The notes beneath the pieces were generated by a model, which saw nothing but the letters and a program-made list of their open reading frames with translations, was not told where the DNA came from and did not search any database. A program made the translations under genes and the position numbers. A stretch of 64,000 bases of DNA from UBA4923 sp964606165 (GTDB lineage: Bacteria > Bacillota > Clostridia > Saccharofermentanales > DTU023), in the NCBI GenBank assembly GCA_964606165.1, contig CAZSFQ010000003.1, positions 1 through 64,000 on the forward strand, read 5' to 3'. Positions 7,663 through 18,100 of this stretch are shown here, in pieces (within the stretch, counting starts at the first letter, position 1; every line of letters begins with the position of its first letter).

Positions 7663-9866
7663 TCACGGATCTCCATTCGATGGCTGTAAGCGCGTTTGAC
7701 CAGCCAGCCGTCACCTTGCGGGCTATAGTAGACCCAGTAGGTCACCTTGCCGATCTGCTTGTGGGCGATGCGAAGGCCGGTCTTCTTCTCCTCAATGTAG
7801 CAATCGGTCGCTACGGCGTTTTCAATCACCTGGCGGATGTCGTCCTCCAGGATCAGGCGCTGATCCAGGAGTTTTGCCAGGTTCTCATCGTAAGTCAGTT
7901 TCAATTTCTGCTTCGCCTCCTCTTTTTCATCCCAAAGTTCTGAGAGCATGCTCCTTCGCAACTCTTCCCGGTTATCCTGCCTCAGCGAATAGCCCGGGGC
8001 CTTGCGGTCATCCTGATCGTTATCAAAGAGCAATTCCAATAAATGGACGGAGCGGGCGCCCGCCCGGCTGAAACGGTCCCGGCAGCCCATGCAGTAAGTC
8101 AGCCGGGTCTCGTCGATGTCCTGGATGGCAAATCTGGTCATGGTCATGGCCATGTCGGCATTGGAGAACTGGACCAGGCCGCCGTAGCCGCAGCAGGGCG
8201 ACTTATCTTCTGTGTAATAGGGTTCGTGGACCTGGCAGCCCAGCTCTTTTAAGATCTTTCGGATGGTCTCCCGCGTCTCCTCCATGTAGCGGGCCCCGCA
8301 GGCGTCATGGATGGTGAGGGGCAGGGACTTGCTGGTGACCGGCAGCCCCTCTTCCAAAAGAATGTTCCATACATCAGTCAGCCGGTCACCAAAGATCTCT
8401 TCCAGGGTTTTTCGGCAGGTAGGGCAGGCCGTGATCACGGTCGGGGAGCCAAGGGCTGTCCAGGCTTCCTTTATTTTGTTTTTGGTTTCCTCGAAAAGTT
8501 TGCTGTGGCCGGCCCATTCGGCCATAATGCCGCAGCAGCCATGCATGAAGGCCACCCCGCCCTCCAGCTTTTGGCAGAGATAACCGTAAGTCTTCCTCAC
8601 CGTATCCGGCGCCGAGGCCCCCAGCTGGCAGCCGGGGAAAAAGAGGTAACGGCTGCTTTGGGTACCTGGCTGATGCCGCCAGAAAAAGGACTTGTCCGAG
8701 TTGGCCTGCCTCATGTCATCCAGGGCAAACTCAAAAGCCGAAGGCGGCATCTTTTGGCTTTCAACCATGACCTTTCTTGCCGACTGGATGGCCTCACCCA
8801 AGTCAAGGCCGTTGGGGCAGACCACCTCACACTGGCTGCAAAGACTGCAGGCATTGATCAGGGTGTTGGCCGTGCGGTTGCCAAGGGCGATGGAAAGGTT
8901 GTTGTAAATCTCGCGCAGGTAAAGCTTGGGATAGCGTTTGAAATGAGCGATAAAGGCACAGGCCTTGGCGCATTCCATGCACTGGCAGTCCAGGCAGCGG
9001 GCCGCTTCACGGATGGCCTCCTCTTTAGATAAGAAACGTTTTGTGACCGGTTCCTCATTTTTGAAATAGGAGGTCTCCACAAAAAGGCGGGTAGTCCGGT
9101 CCATCTCCTTTTCCCGGCCAGCCTGGATGGATACCTGCTTGACAAAGCGTTCGGCGGTGGTGGCAGCCCGCTTGCCGGCCGCTATGGCCTCCACCAGGGA
9201 GCTGTAACCGGCTCCTGCGAATAAACCTTCCACCGGCGTCACCAGGCTGGCGGGGTCTGTCCCCTCCATGGGCGCGCCTGTTGCCAGGACCACCACCTGG
9301 TGGTCATTCAACAAGGCGGTTGGATCCTTGATCTCTTCATTGAAGGAAAATTCAACCCCGCCGGCCCTGACCAGATCCAGATCAGCCTCCAGGGCCTCTT
9401 TGGGAAGATCCGCCTGGATCAGGCCGCCTCCCGCCTCCTCCCCCTTTTCAAAGAGGGTGACCTGGAAACCTTTTTTGGCCAGTTCCAAGGCCGCCGTCAA
9501 ACCAAAGGGGCCGGAGCCGATCACTGCCGCCTTGCCGATCCTGCGCACCGGGCGAAGGGGCCGGGTGGCCGGTTTGCCGTATTGCATGGCAGCCCATTCC
9601 AGCTCCCGCATCCGGATGGCTCCGCCCAGATCCTTGCGCAGGCAAGCGTCTGTACAGGGCATTTTACAAAGATAAGAAAGTGAATGAGGCAGGGGGACCA
9701 CCTTGACATAGCTGGCGCGGGCGGCGTCGAAATGGCCGTCTTTTACCGCCATGCAGAGAGTCCGGCATTCCACCTTGAGAGGACAGGCGGCCATGGCGGC
9801 CGGCGGCTGCTCCTGGATGCATTTCTCTTCCATCTCCACGAGCTGGTCTTTGTTCAAAATATCCAT
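7659..9866 (-). CDS. FAD/NAD-disulfide oxidoreductase with Fe-S and CCG domains (DVU_1558 type)
   Basis: This is a 735-residue fusion. Residues 20-90 form a GltD-like N-terminal cluster domain (CPLKVECRTLC, CKMPCTDACL). A dinucleotide fold follows (VIGSGPFGLTAALELAKKG near 115). Next come two 4Fe-4S sites (CLDCQCMECAKAC, CSLCSQCEVVCP), then two HdrD-like CCG regions (FPGCQLG to HGCCG, CCGYGG). The C-terminal ~120 residues have no clear match. It probably passes electrons between NAD(P)H and the Mo-hydroxylase or ferredoxin. ATG 9866 has GGAGG 5 bases upstream; a GTG at 9884 is the alternative. It follows the aor gene after a hairpin. Confidence 0.8.
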   Translation of the reverse strand: MDILNKDQLVEMEEKCIQEQPPAAMAACPLKVECRTLCMAVKDGHFDAARASYVKVVPLPHSLSYLCKMPCTDACLRKDLGGAIRMRELEWAAMQYGKPATRPLRPVRRIGKAAVIGSGPFGLTAALELAKKGFQVTLFEKGEEAGGGLIQADLPKEALEADLDLVRAGGVEFSFNEEIKDPTALLNDHQVVVLATGAPMEGTDPASLVTPVEGLFAGAGYSSLVEAIAAGKRAATTAERFVKQVSIQAGREKEMDRTTRLFVETSYFKNEEPVTKRFLSKEEAIREAARCLDCQCMECAKACAFIAHFKRYPKLYLREIYNNLSIALGNRTANTLINACSLCSQCEVVCPNGLDLGEAIQSARKVMVESQKMPPSAFEFALDDMRQANSDKSFFWRHQPGTQSSRYLFFPGCQLGASAPDTVRKTYGYLCQKLEGGVAFMHGCCGIMAEWAGHSKLFEETKNKIKEAWTALGSPTVITACPTCRKTLEEIFGDRLTDVWNILLEEGLPVTSKSLPLTIHDACGARYMEETRETIRKILKELGCQVHEPYYTEDKSPCCGYGGLVQFSNADMAMTMTRFAIQDIDETRLTYCMGCRDRFSRAGARSVHLLELLFDNDQDDRKAPGYSLRQDNREELRRSMLSELWDEKEEAKQKLKLTYDENLAKLLDQRLILEDDIRQVIENAVATDCYIEEKKTGLRIAHKQIGKVTYWVYYSPQGDGWLVKRAYSHRMEIRE

Positions 9867-9916
9867 GCCGACCTCCGGATCCACCTTGATCCTATCACGA
9901 AGAGGCTCTTAAAATA

Positions 9917-9947
9917 ACGGAGCAGGCTGTCTATCAGCCCGCTCCGT
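9917..9947 (-). terminator. Hairpin between aor and the oxidoreductase gene
   Basis: ACGGAGC (9917-9923) pairs with GCTCCGT (9941-9947), and GCTG/CAGC extends the stem. On the minus strand only a short TATTTT follows, so it is a weak terminator or a processing hairpin that sets lower expression of the downstream genes. Confidence 0.55.
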
Positions 9948-9994
9948 CATGCGCAAAACTTGCGGGGACAGATGGATGATCCGCCCCCCAGGTC

Positions 9995-12733
9995 TTAAGC
10001 AAGTTGGTCGATCGCCGCTTTCACGACGTCGGGCGTCGCGGGCACGGTGGTGATGCGCGCGCCTGTCGCGTTGAAGATGGCGTTCAGGATGGCCGGGTGG
10101 GGCGCTGTCAAGGGCGCCTCGCCGACACCTGCCGCGCCATAGGGGCCGAGGGGCCTCATGGTCTCCACATAATCGATGACGATCTCATCCGGGATGTCCT
10201 CGATGTAGGGGAGGCCGCAGCCCAGCAGGGTGGTGTGCTTGTCGTAGTCCTCCATGTCCTCCGAAAGAGCCAGGCCGATGCCCTGGGCCAGGCCGCCGTA
10301 AATCTGACCGTCGACCACCGTCCGGTTCATGATGGTGCCGATGTCGGGCACGGTGGTAAAGCGGATGACCCGGACCTTGCCGGTTTCCATATCCACTTCA
10401 ACCTCGGGGATGAAGAGCTCGTACATGTAGACCGCGAAGGGGGATCCCTGGGCCGTCTCCATATCGCAGTTGGTGTTGTCTGCCGCTACCCAGTTGCCGT
10501 CGTAGGAGACCGGGATATTCTCGTCCATCATCTCCTGGTAGGTCCGGTAGCTGCCGTCTTTTTTCTTCATGGCATTCAGGAGCATGCGGCAGGCGGCAAC
10601 GATGGAGTTGCCCACCATGACAGTGGAACGGCTGCCGCCGGCAGGCCCTGAAGCAGGCGTGATGGCTGTGTCATTCTTGATAAGCTTGATCTGTTCGGGC
10701 GTGAAACCGGCTTCGCGAAGGGTCTCATGGGCCGAGGTCAGGGTTCCGATGTCGGCTCCCTGGCCGTGATCCTCCCAGGAGTCCAGGATGGTGACCGTAT
10801 TGTCTTCCTCCAGCCTCGCCGTGGCGGCGCCGCCGTCCGGGCCGTCCAGGCCGCAGCCGTAGATGCCCTGCGAGAAGCCGACCCCGTACTTGTAGCGGCC
10901 GTCGGATTTGGCGTTCAGGTCGGCCACACGCTTCTTGGCCTCTTCCCAATAGGGCCGGGCCCGGTCGTACATCTCATCCAGGCAGTAGACATCCGGCGTC
11001 TGGCCGGTCGGTGTCGTCACGCCTTCGCGATAAATGTTCTTGTAGCGCAGCTCGAAGGGATCCATGTCCATCTGGTCGGCCAGGACATCCAGGGCAATCT
11101 CGCTACCCATGTAGGCCTGGGGCGATCCGTAGGAACGGAAGGCCGAACCCCAGATGTGGTTGGTACAAACAGTCTGGCTCTTGTTGCGGATGTTCTTGAT
11201 CTCGTAACCGGCGCCGGTGTACTGGGACAGGCGCATGGTCAGAAGGTCACCGAACTCGGAGTAAGGCCCGTGGTCGATGTAGTTATTGCCCCAAAGGGCC
11301 AGCAGCTTGCCGTCCTCGTCGGCCGCGATCTTGACGTGCATGTGGCCGGGCGAGCGCTTGCCGGTATAGGTGATGGTCTGGTACATGTCGTAGACCAGGG
11401 AGCAGGGACGGCCGTCCAGGGCGAGGCAGGCCACACCCAGGAGGGCTTCCATGGTAGGCGAGAACTTGTAGCCGAAGGTGCCTCCGGCGGGGTTCTGGAC
11501 GATCCGGAGTTTTTCCGGCTCGACCCCGATGCCCGCCACGATCATGGCGTGGTGGAGGTGGATGCCGATGCTCTTGGAGTGGATGGTCAGACGGCCTTCC
11601 TCGTCAATGTAAGCATTGCCGCAGTCGGGTTCGATGACCAGGTGGGGCTGGCGGGAGCAGTAGGACTGGACCTCGGCCACATGGGCCGCCGATTCAAAGA
11701 TGGGCTCCACGTCGTCGCCCTTGATGCAGTTGGTTTCGTAATAGACGTTGGGGGTGCCGGGATGAATCTCGATGGCGTCATCGGCCATGGCGCTCCACAC
11801 ATCCATGTAGGCGGGAAGCGGCTCGATGTCAACGACCACCTTGTCAGCCGCCGCCCTGGCGTTTTCGACCGTGTCAGCGGCCACAATGGCGATGGCGTCG
11901 CCAATCTGGAAGATCTTCTCATCGCAGAGGATGGGCCGGTCCCAGCCGTCCCCCTTGTTGGTGGGGAAGGTGATCAGGCCCGAGATGCGGTTTCTGCCCA
12001 GGACATCCTTGTGGGTGATGACCTTGTAGACACCGGGCATCTTCTCGGCCTCGGAAAAATCAATCCCCTTGATCAGGCCATGGGGAATTTTAGACTGAAC
12101 CAGGGCCAGTCGGGCTGTGTGGGCCGGCATTTGCAGCGCCACATCCGCGCCGTAATCCCAGGTACCCGTCACCTTGGCCAGGGCAGAGGGCCTGGCGTAC
12201 TTGGTCCCGATAATCTTGTTGTCGGTTGGCTTGAAAAGGAGATCTTCCTTCTTCATCTCGCCCCGCATGACCTTGGCCGCGTCCATAACCGCGTCAACCA
12301 GCGGTTTATAGCCGGTGCAGCGGCAGGCATTGCGGTGGATCTGGAACCAGCGCCTGACCTCATCGCGGGTCGGGTCGGGATTCTCGGACAGCAGCACCTT
12401 GGCTGACATGATGAAGCCCGGCGAGCAGAAACCGCACTGGGCGCATCCGTGCGCCATCCAGGCCACCTGGAGCGGGTGCAGGCAATCGGGTGTTCCAATG
12501 CCCTCGATGGTCTCAATGACTGAGAAGTCGGGGACGCGGCTCATCTTATGGATACAGGACCGGATCGCCTTATCGTTCAAGACGACCGTACAGGCCCCGC
12601 ATTGGCCCGCTTCGCAGCCTATTTTGCAACCCGTGAGCAAAAGTTGCTCACGGAGCACCCGGGCCAGCGAAGCCTCCGGGTCGACCACCAAAACGCGTTG
12701 AACGCCGTTGATGGTTAAATGCAGTTTCTTCAT
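9995..12733 (-). CDS. Molybdenum hydroxylase, aldehyde oxidoreductase type
   Basis: This 912-residue single-chain enzyme closely follows the D. gigas Mop layout. The plant-type 2Fe-2S centre uses C40/C45/C48/C60. The second centre uses C99/C102 and C136/C138 (CAQCGFC, CRCTGY). The Mo-pterin domains start near residue 175. GVGEAPL near the C-terminus supplies the catalytic Glu (E872). Such enzymes hydroxylate aldehydes or N-heterocycles with water at a Mo-pterin centre. There is no separate FAD subunit, so electrons probably go to the adjacent flavin/Fe-S protein. GGAGGTG precedes ATG 12733, and a strong promoter lies about 70-100 bp upstream. The substrate is unknown. It is the DVU_1559 equivalent. 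Confidence 0.9.
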   Translation of the reverse strand: MKKLHLTINGVQRVLVVDPEASLARVLREQLLLTGCKIGCEAGQCGACTVVLNDKAIRSCIHKMSRVPDFSVIETIEGIGTPDCLHPLQVAWMAHGCAQCGFCSPGFIMSAKVLLSENPDPTRDEVRRWFQIHRNACRCTGYKPLVDAVMDAAKVMRGEMKKEDLLFKPTDNKIIGTKYARPSALAKVTGTWDYGADVALQMPAHTARLALVQSKIPHGLIKGIDFSEAEKMPGVYKVITHKDVLGRNRISGLITFPTNKGDGWDRPILCDEKIFQIGDAIAIVAADTVENARAAADKVVVDIEPLPAYMDVWSAMADDAIEIHPGTPNVYYETNCIKGDDVEPIFESAAHVAEVQSYCSRQPHLVIEPDCGNAYIDEEGRLTIHSKSIGIHLHHAMIVAGIGVEPEKLRIVQNPAGGTFGYKFSPTMEALLGVACLALDGRPCSLVYDMYQTITYTGKRSPGHMHVKIAADEDGKLLALWGNNYIDHGPYSEFGDLLTMRLSQYTGAGYEIKNIRNKSQTVCTNHIWGSAFRSYGSPQAYMGSEIALDVLADQMDMDPFELRYKNIYREGVTTPTGQTPDVYCLDEMYDRARPYWEEAKKRVADLNAKSDGRYKYGVGFSQGIYGCGLDGPDGGAATARLEEDNTVTILDSWEDHGQGADIGTLTSAHETLREAGFTPEQIKLIKNDTAITPASGPAGGSRSTVMVGNSIVAACRMLLNAMKKKDGSYRTYQEMMDENIPVSYDGNWVAADNTNCDMETAQGSPFAVYMYELFIPEVEVDMETGKVRVIRFTTVPDIGTIMNRTVVDGQIYGGLAQGIGLALSEDMEDYDKHTTLLGCGLPYIEDIPDEIVIDYVETMRPLGPYGAAGVGEAPLTAPHPAILNAIFNATGARITTVPATPDVVKAAIDQLA

Positions 12734-12801
12734 TAGGGCAACACCTCCTGCTTGGGTAAGAATGTTCAGAAAGAACTTGGTGGAAAAACACTCCGCAATT
12801 T

Positions 12802-12830
12802 ATTATTGCCAGTAAAACCTGGACTGTCAA
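12802..12830 (-). promoter_or_regulatory. Sigma-70-type promoter of the Mo-hydroxylase operon
   Basis: On the minus strand TTGACA (12825-12830) is followed after 17 bp by AATAAT (12802-12807). It faces the aor start at 12733. No other strong promoter was seen before trsS, so it may drive the cluster down to the hairpin and beyond. Confidence 0.7.
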
Positions 12831-12899
12831 GCTACACAAAAAAACTCTTTTTGCCGGCTGACTTTTATTCATTTAGCGGAATTTGGAATGAAGGCTGAG

Positions 12900-14102
12900 C
12901 TAGCGCCCGTCCTTTTCCCTTTTGAGTGTGAAGGTGATCAGGAAGGCGGCAAGCAGCATGGCCAAAGCCAGCAGGTAGGCCCTATGGTAGCTGCCTGTGG
13001 CGTCAAAAACGCTGCCGGCGATCTGGGGCCCCAGCACACCGCCCAGGCCCCAGGCGATGAAGAGGAGGCCGTAGTTGGCGCCCAGATGCCGGACGCCGTA
13101 GTAGTCGGCCGTCAGGAGAGGAAATGCCGACAAAACAGCGCCATAACAAAGACCTGCGACCGCCACGCCAAACGCCAGGGTGACGGCTTGGGTGAGAAGA
13201 TTGAAAAGGAGCATGTTGGCCGCCTGCAAAAGAAAGACCAGGCGTAAAAGATTGGCCTTGCCGATAAGGTCTGAAAGGGCGCCGCCCAAAAAGCGGCCCC
13301 CCGCGCTGAAGACAGCGATCAGCATGAGGAGCAGATAGCCCCCGTCCCAGCCGGCCTGTATCCTGGCGATCCGGGTCAGGTGGCCGAAGATGATCAGGCC
13401 GGCAGAAGAAGACAGGGCAAACATGGCAAAGAGTTTGTAAAAGCTGGGGGTGCGGATCATTTGCTGCCAGACCATCTCAATGCCTTCGGATTTTCTGGAC
13501 GGTTCCCTGTCCTCTCCCGGCAGGTGGCCGGGCGGCGGATTGGAAATAAATTGCGCGAGCAGCAGAGGAATGAAAAGCGCAACAGCGCCCAGCATCCATG
13601 ACCCGTATCGGAGACCGAGTGTGCCCAGGGCATAATTGGCCAGCGGTGAAAGCATGACCGGGGAAAGGGCGACACCGGCGACTGTAAGCCCTGTGATGGT
13701 TCCCCGTTTTTCAGGCGAAAACCATTGAATGACGGTCGGGGGCGATACCAGGTAGGAAATACCCACCCCCGCGCTGGTAATAAATCCGAAGGTAAGGGCC
13801 CACAGCCAGACTGTATCGGCAAAACCGGACAAGAGGAGGCCTCCGCCCATCAAGATCACGCCCGCGCTGATCATGACACGCGGGCCGGCCTTGTCCAGCA
13901 GAAGACCCGCGGCAAACATGGACAGGGCGAAAACGATGGTCGACACCGTATAAGGGATGGTCGCCTCCGCGTCGCTCCATTGGAAGTGGGCGATCAGATG
14001 ATCTTTGAAGATACTCCAGGTATAAAGCACACCGGAAAAGAACTGGACGCCCAGGGTCGCCGCCAGCACTCTTCCTGCCCTGTCTTGCTTCTTCTGAACC
14101 AT
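12900..14102 (-). CDS. MFS transporter, oxalate/formate antiporter (OFA) family
   Basis: This 400-residue carrier shows about 12 hydrophobic segments and the OFA-like opening GVLYTWSIFKDHL. The loop LLDKAGPR is an MFS motif A equivalent between helices 2 and 3. A short hydrophilic centre (about 188-215) separates the two halves. OFA carriers exchange small carboxylates. The gene lies directly upstream of the Mo-hydroxylase operon on the same strand but is separated from it by a promoter. It could import the substrate or export the product of that pathway; this is inference from position. The start ATG 14102 has GGAG about 9 bases upstream. Confidence 0.8.
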   Translation of the reverse strand: MVQKKQDRAGRVLAATLGVQFFSGVLYTWSIFKDHLIAHFQWSDAEATIPYTVSTIVFALSMFAAGLLLDKAGPRVMISAGVILMGGGLLLSGFADTVWLWALTFGFITSAGVGISYLVSPPTVIQWFSPEKRGTITGLTVAGVALSPVMLSPLANYALGTLGLRYGSWMLGAVALFIPLLLAQFISNPPPGHLPGEDREPSRKSEGIEMVWQQMIRTPSFYKLFAMFALSSSAGLIIFGHLTRIARIQAGWDGGYLLLMLIAVFSAGGRFLGGALSDLIGKANLLRLVFLLQAANMLLFNLLTQAVTLAFGVAVAGLCYGAVLSAFPLLTADYYGVRHLGANYGLLFIAWGLGGVLGPQIAGSVFDATGSYHRAYLLALAMLLAAFLITFTLKREKDGR

Positions 14103-14221
14103 TCCTCTTCACTCCCCGCCCCATGGCCGCACCTCCCTATTGTATATTAAAAAACCTCTTGATTATGTTAAGGTGAAGGGCAGGAAGCGGTCAGTCAGGA
14201 CGTCTGAAAAGAGGGATCCCC

Positions 14222-14611
14222 ATGGATGAGAAACTAAGCGAATTAAAGGACCTGATCCGGCGGTGGCTGGAAAGCCAGGAAGGCGATGTCAACTGCCTCA
14301 TCCCTGTACTATGGGAGGCAGCGGGCCAGGTCACCGGAGAAATCGAAGGGACCCTGCCTCCCCTGACCAGTATCACCTCCGAGCAGGTACAGCTCCTGGT
14401 GACCGATCAGGTAACAGGCAGACCCTTCTACCGGGTCATCCCGCTCGAGTTTTTGGAAACCAGCAACGGCATTACCCTGTCGGGTGAAACCTACGCCGCC
14501 CAGCCGACTCAAATTGTATTCTTCACGGAATTCGCGCTCGGCAAGCTCCTGGAGCTCCAGGGCGAGGAGGGTCATGATTCCCATGACCATGACCACCATC
14601 ACCACGACTAG
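14222..14611 (+). CDS. Hypothetical protein with His-rich C-terminus
   Basis: This 129-residue soluble protein is not one I recognise. The body (1-115) looks folded, with acidic and hydrophobic residues and no signal peptide or membrane segment. The last 13 residues are HDSHDHDHHHHD-like and could bind nickel or zinc. The gene is 10 bp upstream of a small export-protein gene on the same strand, so the two probably form an operon. The ATG at 14222 follows AGAGGGA. A similar His-rich tail occurs on trigger factor at 31505, which suggests a shared metal-handling theme but no homology. Confidence 0.7.
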   Translation: MDEKLSELKDLIRRWLESQEGDVNCLIPVLWEAAGQVTGEIEGTLPPLTSITSEQVQLLVTDQVTGRPFYRVIPLEFLETSNGITLSGETYAAQPTQIVFFTEFALGKLLELQGEEGHDSHDHDHHHHD

Positions 14612-14621
14612 GAACAGATAA

Positions 14622-15101
14622 GTGACAAACAAGTATTTTTGGATCTTCTTTATTTCCATGCTGCCCCTGATCGAAATCAGGGGCGCGGTCCTTTACGCCA
14701 GCGCCCATGCCATGCCCCTCCTGCCCTCCATGCTGGTGGGGCTTGTGGGCAACATGCTGCCCGTCCCCTTCATCTTCTATTTCGCCAGGAAGCTTTTGAT
14801 CTGGGGCAGTGACAAGCGCCTGGTCGGGCCCATTTTTTCATTCTTTTTGAAGCGGGGCGAGTCAGCCGGCAGCAAACTGCTGGCAAAGGCAGGCCGCGGC
14901 CTCTATTTCGCCCTCTTCGTCTTCGTCGCCATTCCCCTTCCAGGGACAGGGGCCTGGACCGGAATCCTGGCGGCCAGCATCCTGGATATGGACTTTAAAA
15001 GAAGTGTCATCGCCTCTCTGGCCGGTGTCCTTTGCGCAGGCATCATCGTCTACCTGGCGACCGCTGGTATCATCCGCTTCGGCAATGCCCTTGCCGGCTG
15101 A
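14622..15101 (+). CDS. Small multidrug export family membrane protein (COG2426 type)
   Basis: This 159-residue integral membrane protein has about four hydrophobic segments, the early PLIEIRGAV motif and a central IPLPGTGAWTG motif, both diagnostic of the putative small multidrug export family. Transport function is annotated by tradition only; the substrate is not known. The start is GTG 14622, with AGGAACAG before it. It is likely co-transcribed with the His-rich protein gene and converges on the surface protein gene ending at 15113. Confidence 0.8.
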   Translation: MTNKYFWIFFISMLPLIEIRGAVLYASAHAMPLLPSMLVGLVGNMLPVPFIFYFARKLLIWGSDKRLVGPIFSFFLKRGESAGSKLLAKAGRGLYFALFVFVAIPLPGTGAWTGILAASILDMDFKRSVIASLAGVLCAGIIVYLATAGIIRFGNALAG

Positions 15102-15112
15102 ATCTTTTGTTC

Positions 15113-18100
15113 TCAGGCCCTTGTTCTTCTCCTTTGTAAAAAGAAAAGCAGAAGGATGATAAGTCCGGCCAGGGCAATGAAGGCGGGGCCCAGGATGTAG
15201 GCCAGGGGCGACTCTCCCGTTGGCGGCGCCCCCTCCGGAGTGTTTTTGAATACAAGCTCACCCTGGGTCTGACCGTATTCATCGATGGAAATTTTCAGCT
15301 GTTCATCCGATTTTCGGTAAGCCTGCGGGGCATCCGCCTCCCTGACTGTGTAGTCGCCGGGAGACAGGCCTGTGAATGTGAGCAGACCCCGGCTGTCCGT
15401 TCGGCCTGATTGGATTTTCCGGCCCTTTTGATTGAAGAGATCCAGGACGGCGCCTTCCAGAGGCTGGTTGGTGATCGCGTCGACCTTCCTTATGGTCAGG
15501 CTGGATTTTTTATTTTCCAAACAGAAAGTGCAGGGACTCTCTTCTGACGCTCCGGCAGCTACGGTCAGGACGCTTGGCTTTTGTGGCCGCAGGTAGCCTT
15601 GGGGAAGCTGGGTCTCAACCAGGGTATATGTTCCCGCGGGCAGTCCCCTGATGGTGATCCGGCCCTGGGCGTCAGTCACAAGACTGCTCTTGTCTCCTTT
15701 GGTTGACAGGGCTTTCCACAGATAGACGCCGTCTTCTTTGCGGACAAACTCAATGGGCTTGCCCTCTTCATCCCGGATCTCAAAGCCAACATTGGATAAA
15801 GGTTCTTTCGTATCCCCGTCCTGTTTTTGCAATACGACGCGGGTGAGGCCATCTCGCATTTCTATTGATTGGACACTCTCTGTATCTTTGACCGTGAAGA
15901 CCATGTCTTCGCTAAGAGCATAGCCCGGGGGCGCCTTTATTTCGCGCAGGCAATAGGTTTTTCCGACAAGCAGGCAGCTGATCGCGTGCGGGCTGTGGCC
16001 TGATACCCACTCGTCCAGTATGGCGCCCGTCTCCTGGTCAATCAGGGTCAGGTACGCGCCGGGCAACTCCTCCTCACCGGTCAGTGTCTTCTTGGAAAAC
16101 TCCAGCTGAACCGGCTGATTGCCCGCCTGGAGGTCCAAAGCCTTGAAGCTGCCGTCCAGGATGACGCAGTCGGAATCCCGGTCAATCTGAAAATTTTGTT
16201 CTTCTCCGGAAGAATAGCCGGGCGGCGGAGCGACTTCAACCAGGCGGTAGCTGCCAACCGGGAGGGGACGCGATGTCCGGGCCTGGCCCTCTGCATCGGT
16301 CACCAGCTCCTCCAGGACTTCCCGGGCCGTGCTTCCAGCCTGGGAGGCGCCTTCCTGATCGGATGTGTCCTCCAGGATTTGAAACCTGGCCCCGGCCAGC
16401 GGCAGCAGGGTGTGACTGTCGAATTTTCTCACCCGGATGTAGACCATGACCCGCTCGTTTTGGATTTCAACAAGATATGTTGTTTCATTTTCCATGACAG
16501 CGACCGGGTAGGTGATTTCATCCAGGTAATATTCCTGCGGCGCCTCCAGCTCTCTCAGGCTGTATGACCCCTGCCTCAGGTCGGGGGTCAGGGCCTGGCC
16601 CTCTTCATCACTTATCAGGAGAGGTACCGGCTCGCCCAGGTAATCCAGGGCGGGATTTCCCTCTTCATCCAGAAGCTCGAAGACCGCGCCCTCCAAGGGC
16701 AGGCCGGTGGCCGAATCGGTCTTTTTCAGCCGGATTCTTCCCCTCACCGTCTGGTTGGTCCAGGAGACCGTCACCTGGACGACGGGCATCGTTTGGTTCC
16801 GGTAGCTGAGCGTCACCTCGCGCGGATCTGTGTCCAGGACATAAGAGGGCGGGACATAAGTTTCCGTCAGCCGATAGGTCCCCAGGGGAAGCGGGTCCGT
16901 GACTGCCCGGCCGTCGGAGGCGGTCGTCAGTTGACCAACCAGTGTGCCCTGGTCGTCTTCGACCTTGAATTGCGCCCCCTGGACCGGCTGGCCCAGGTCG
17001 TCCTCCTTGACGACCTCAATTTGCCCCCAGGCCCTTTCATTGGCAACTTCCAGGCTGACCGTCTGGCCCCGGACCAGGTTGACCGTCCAGACCCTGCTGT
17101 CAAGAATATAAGGCGCCGGAACCGAGACCTCACGGATGTATGCCTTGCCGCCGGCACTGACCGGCAGCCCCGTTGAGACGGCGGATCCGTCGGAGCCCGT
17201 CGTCAATCTTAGGCTGCTTCCCGCGGGAAAAGAGGACGACTGTGAAAGTTCGTAGACCGCGCCTGGTATCACTTCGCCGGTCCGGCCATCTTTTTTGAGA
17301 ATCCTGACCCTGCCCTCATCCGTCTCATTTTGGATGGGGCTGTCCCAGTAGACGCTGTTGATCCCGTCCATCCCTATGGTCAATGGCCTTTCCCTGGGGT
17401 CAAGGACACAGCCTGGCGGCGCCTTGATTTCCCTTAGACTATAAAGGCCCGGCCGGTAAATCTTGCCTGACTCATAGCTGGATGCCGCCATGACGATCTT
17501 CTGGCTGCTGCCATTTGGGTAAGTCAGCTGGAACTCAGCCCCAGCCAGCCCTGCTCCCGCCGCATTGGTCTTTTTCAGGCGGAAGCCCCCCAGATCCTGC
17601 TGCCTGATGGTGAAGCGGGGCCGGTAGACGGCCTTGATGAAATAGCCCTTGTTGGGGTCCCCTGAACTCCAGGCCTTGTTGAACCGGTCCGTGCTCTGGT
17701 AGGTCGCGCCCGTCACTGAGCTCATGTTGGTGAAATAAGAGGTGTTGGCGTTGAAGCCCGGGATCATCATGCAGGCATTCTCGGCCGGCGTGATTTTTCC
17801 CAGCACCATGACCGAATGGTTGAGAACGGAGCTGTTCCTGTCCCCCATGAGGACGATGTCGCCAAGCATGAGGCTGTCCGGATCCACGCCGGCTCCAAGG
17901 GAAGTATAAAGGCCGGGAATTTCCTGAAGCTGGGACTTCAGGACCGATACTGTCTGGGTGTTGAAGACAAGGCCGTTGCTGGCCGAAAAGGCGTGGGCGC
18001 TGGCCAGGGTCTCCTCAATGGAGTGGTAGCTGCCGCTGATCATGGAGGCGGTCGCTGTGTATACCACGTGCGTGATCAAATCCACACAACAGAAGCCCTG

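Noticed and set aside
10727..12406. Long open frame of 559 codons on the plus strand
   Set aside because: It lies antisense to the Mo-hydroxylase gene and is a shadow of its high-GC codon use; no start signal or motif.
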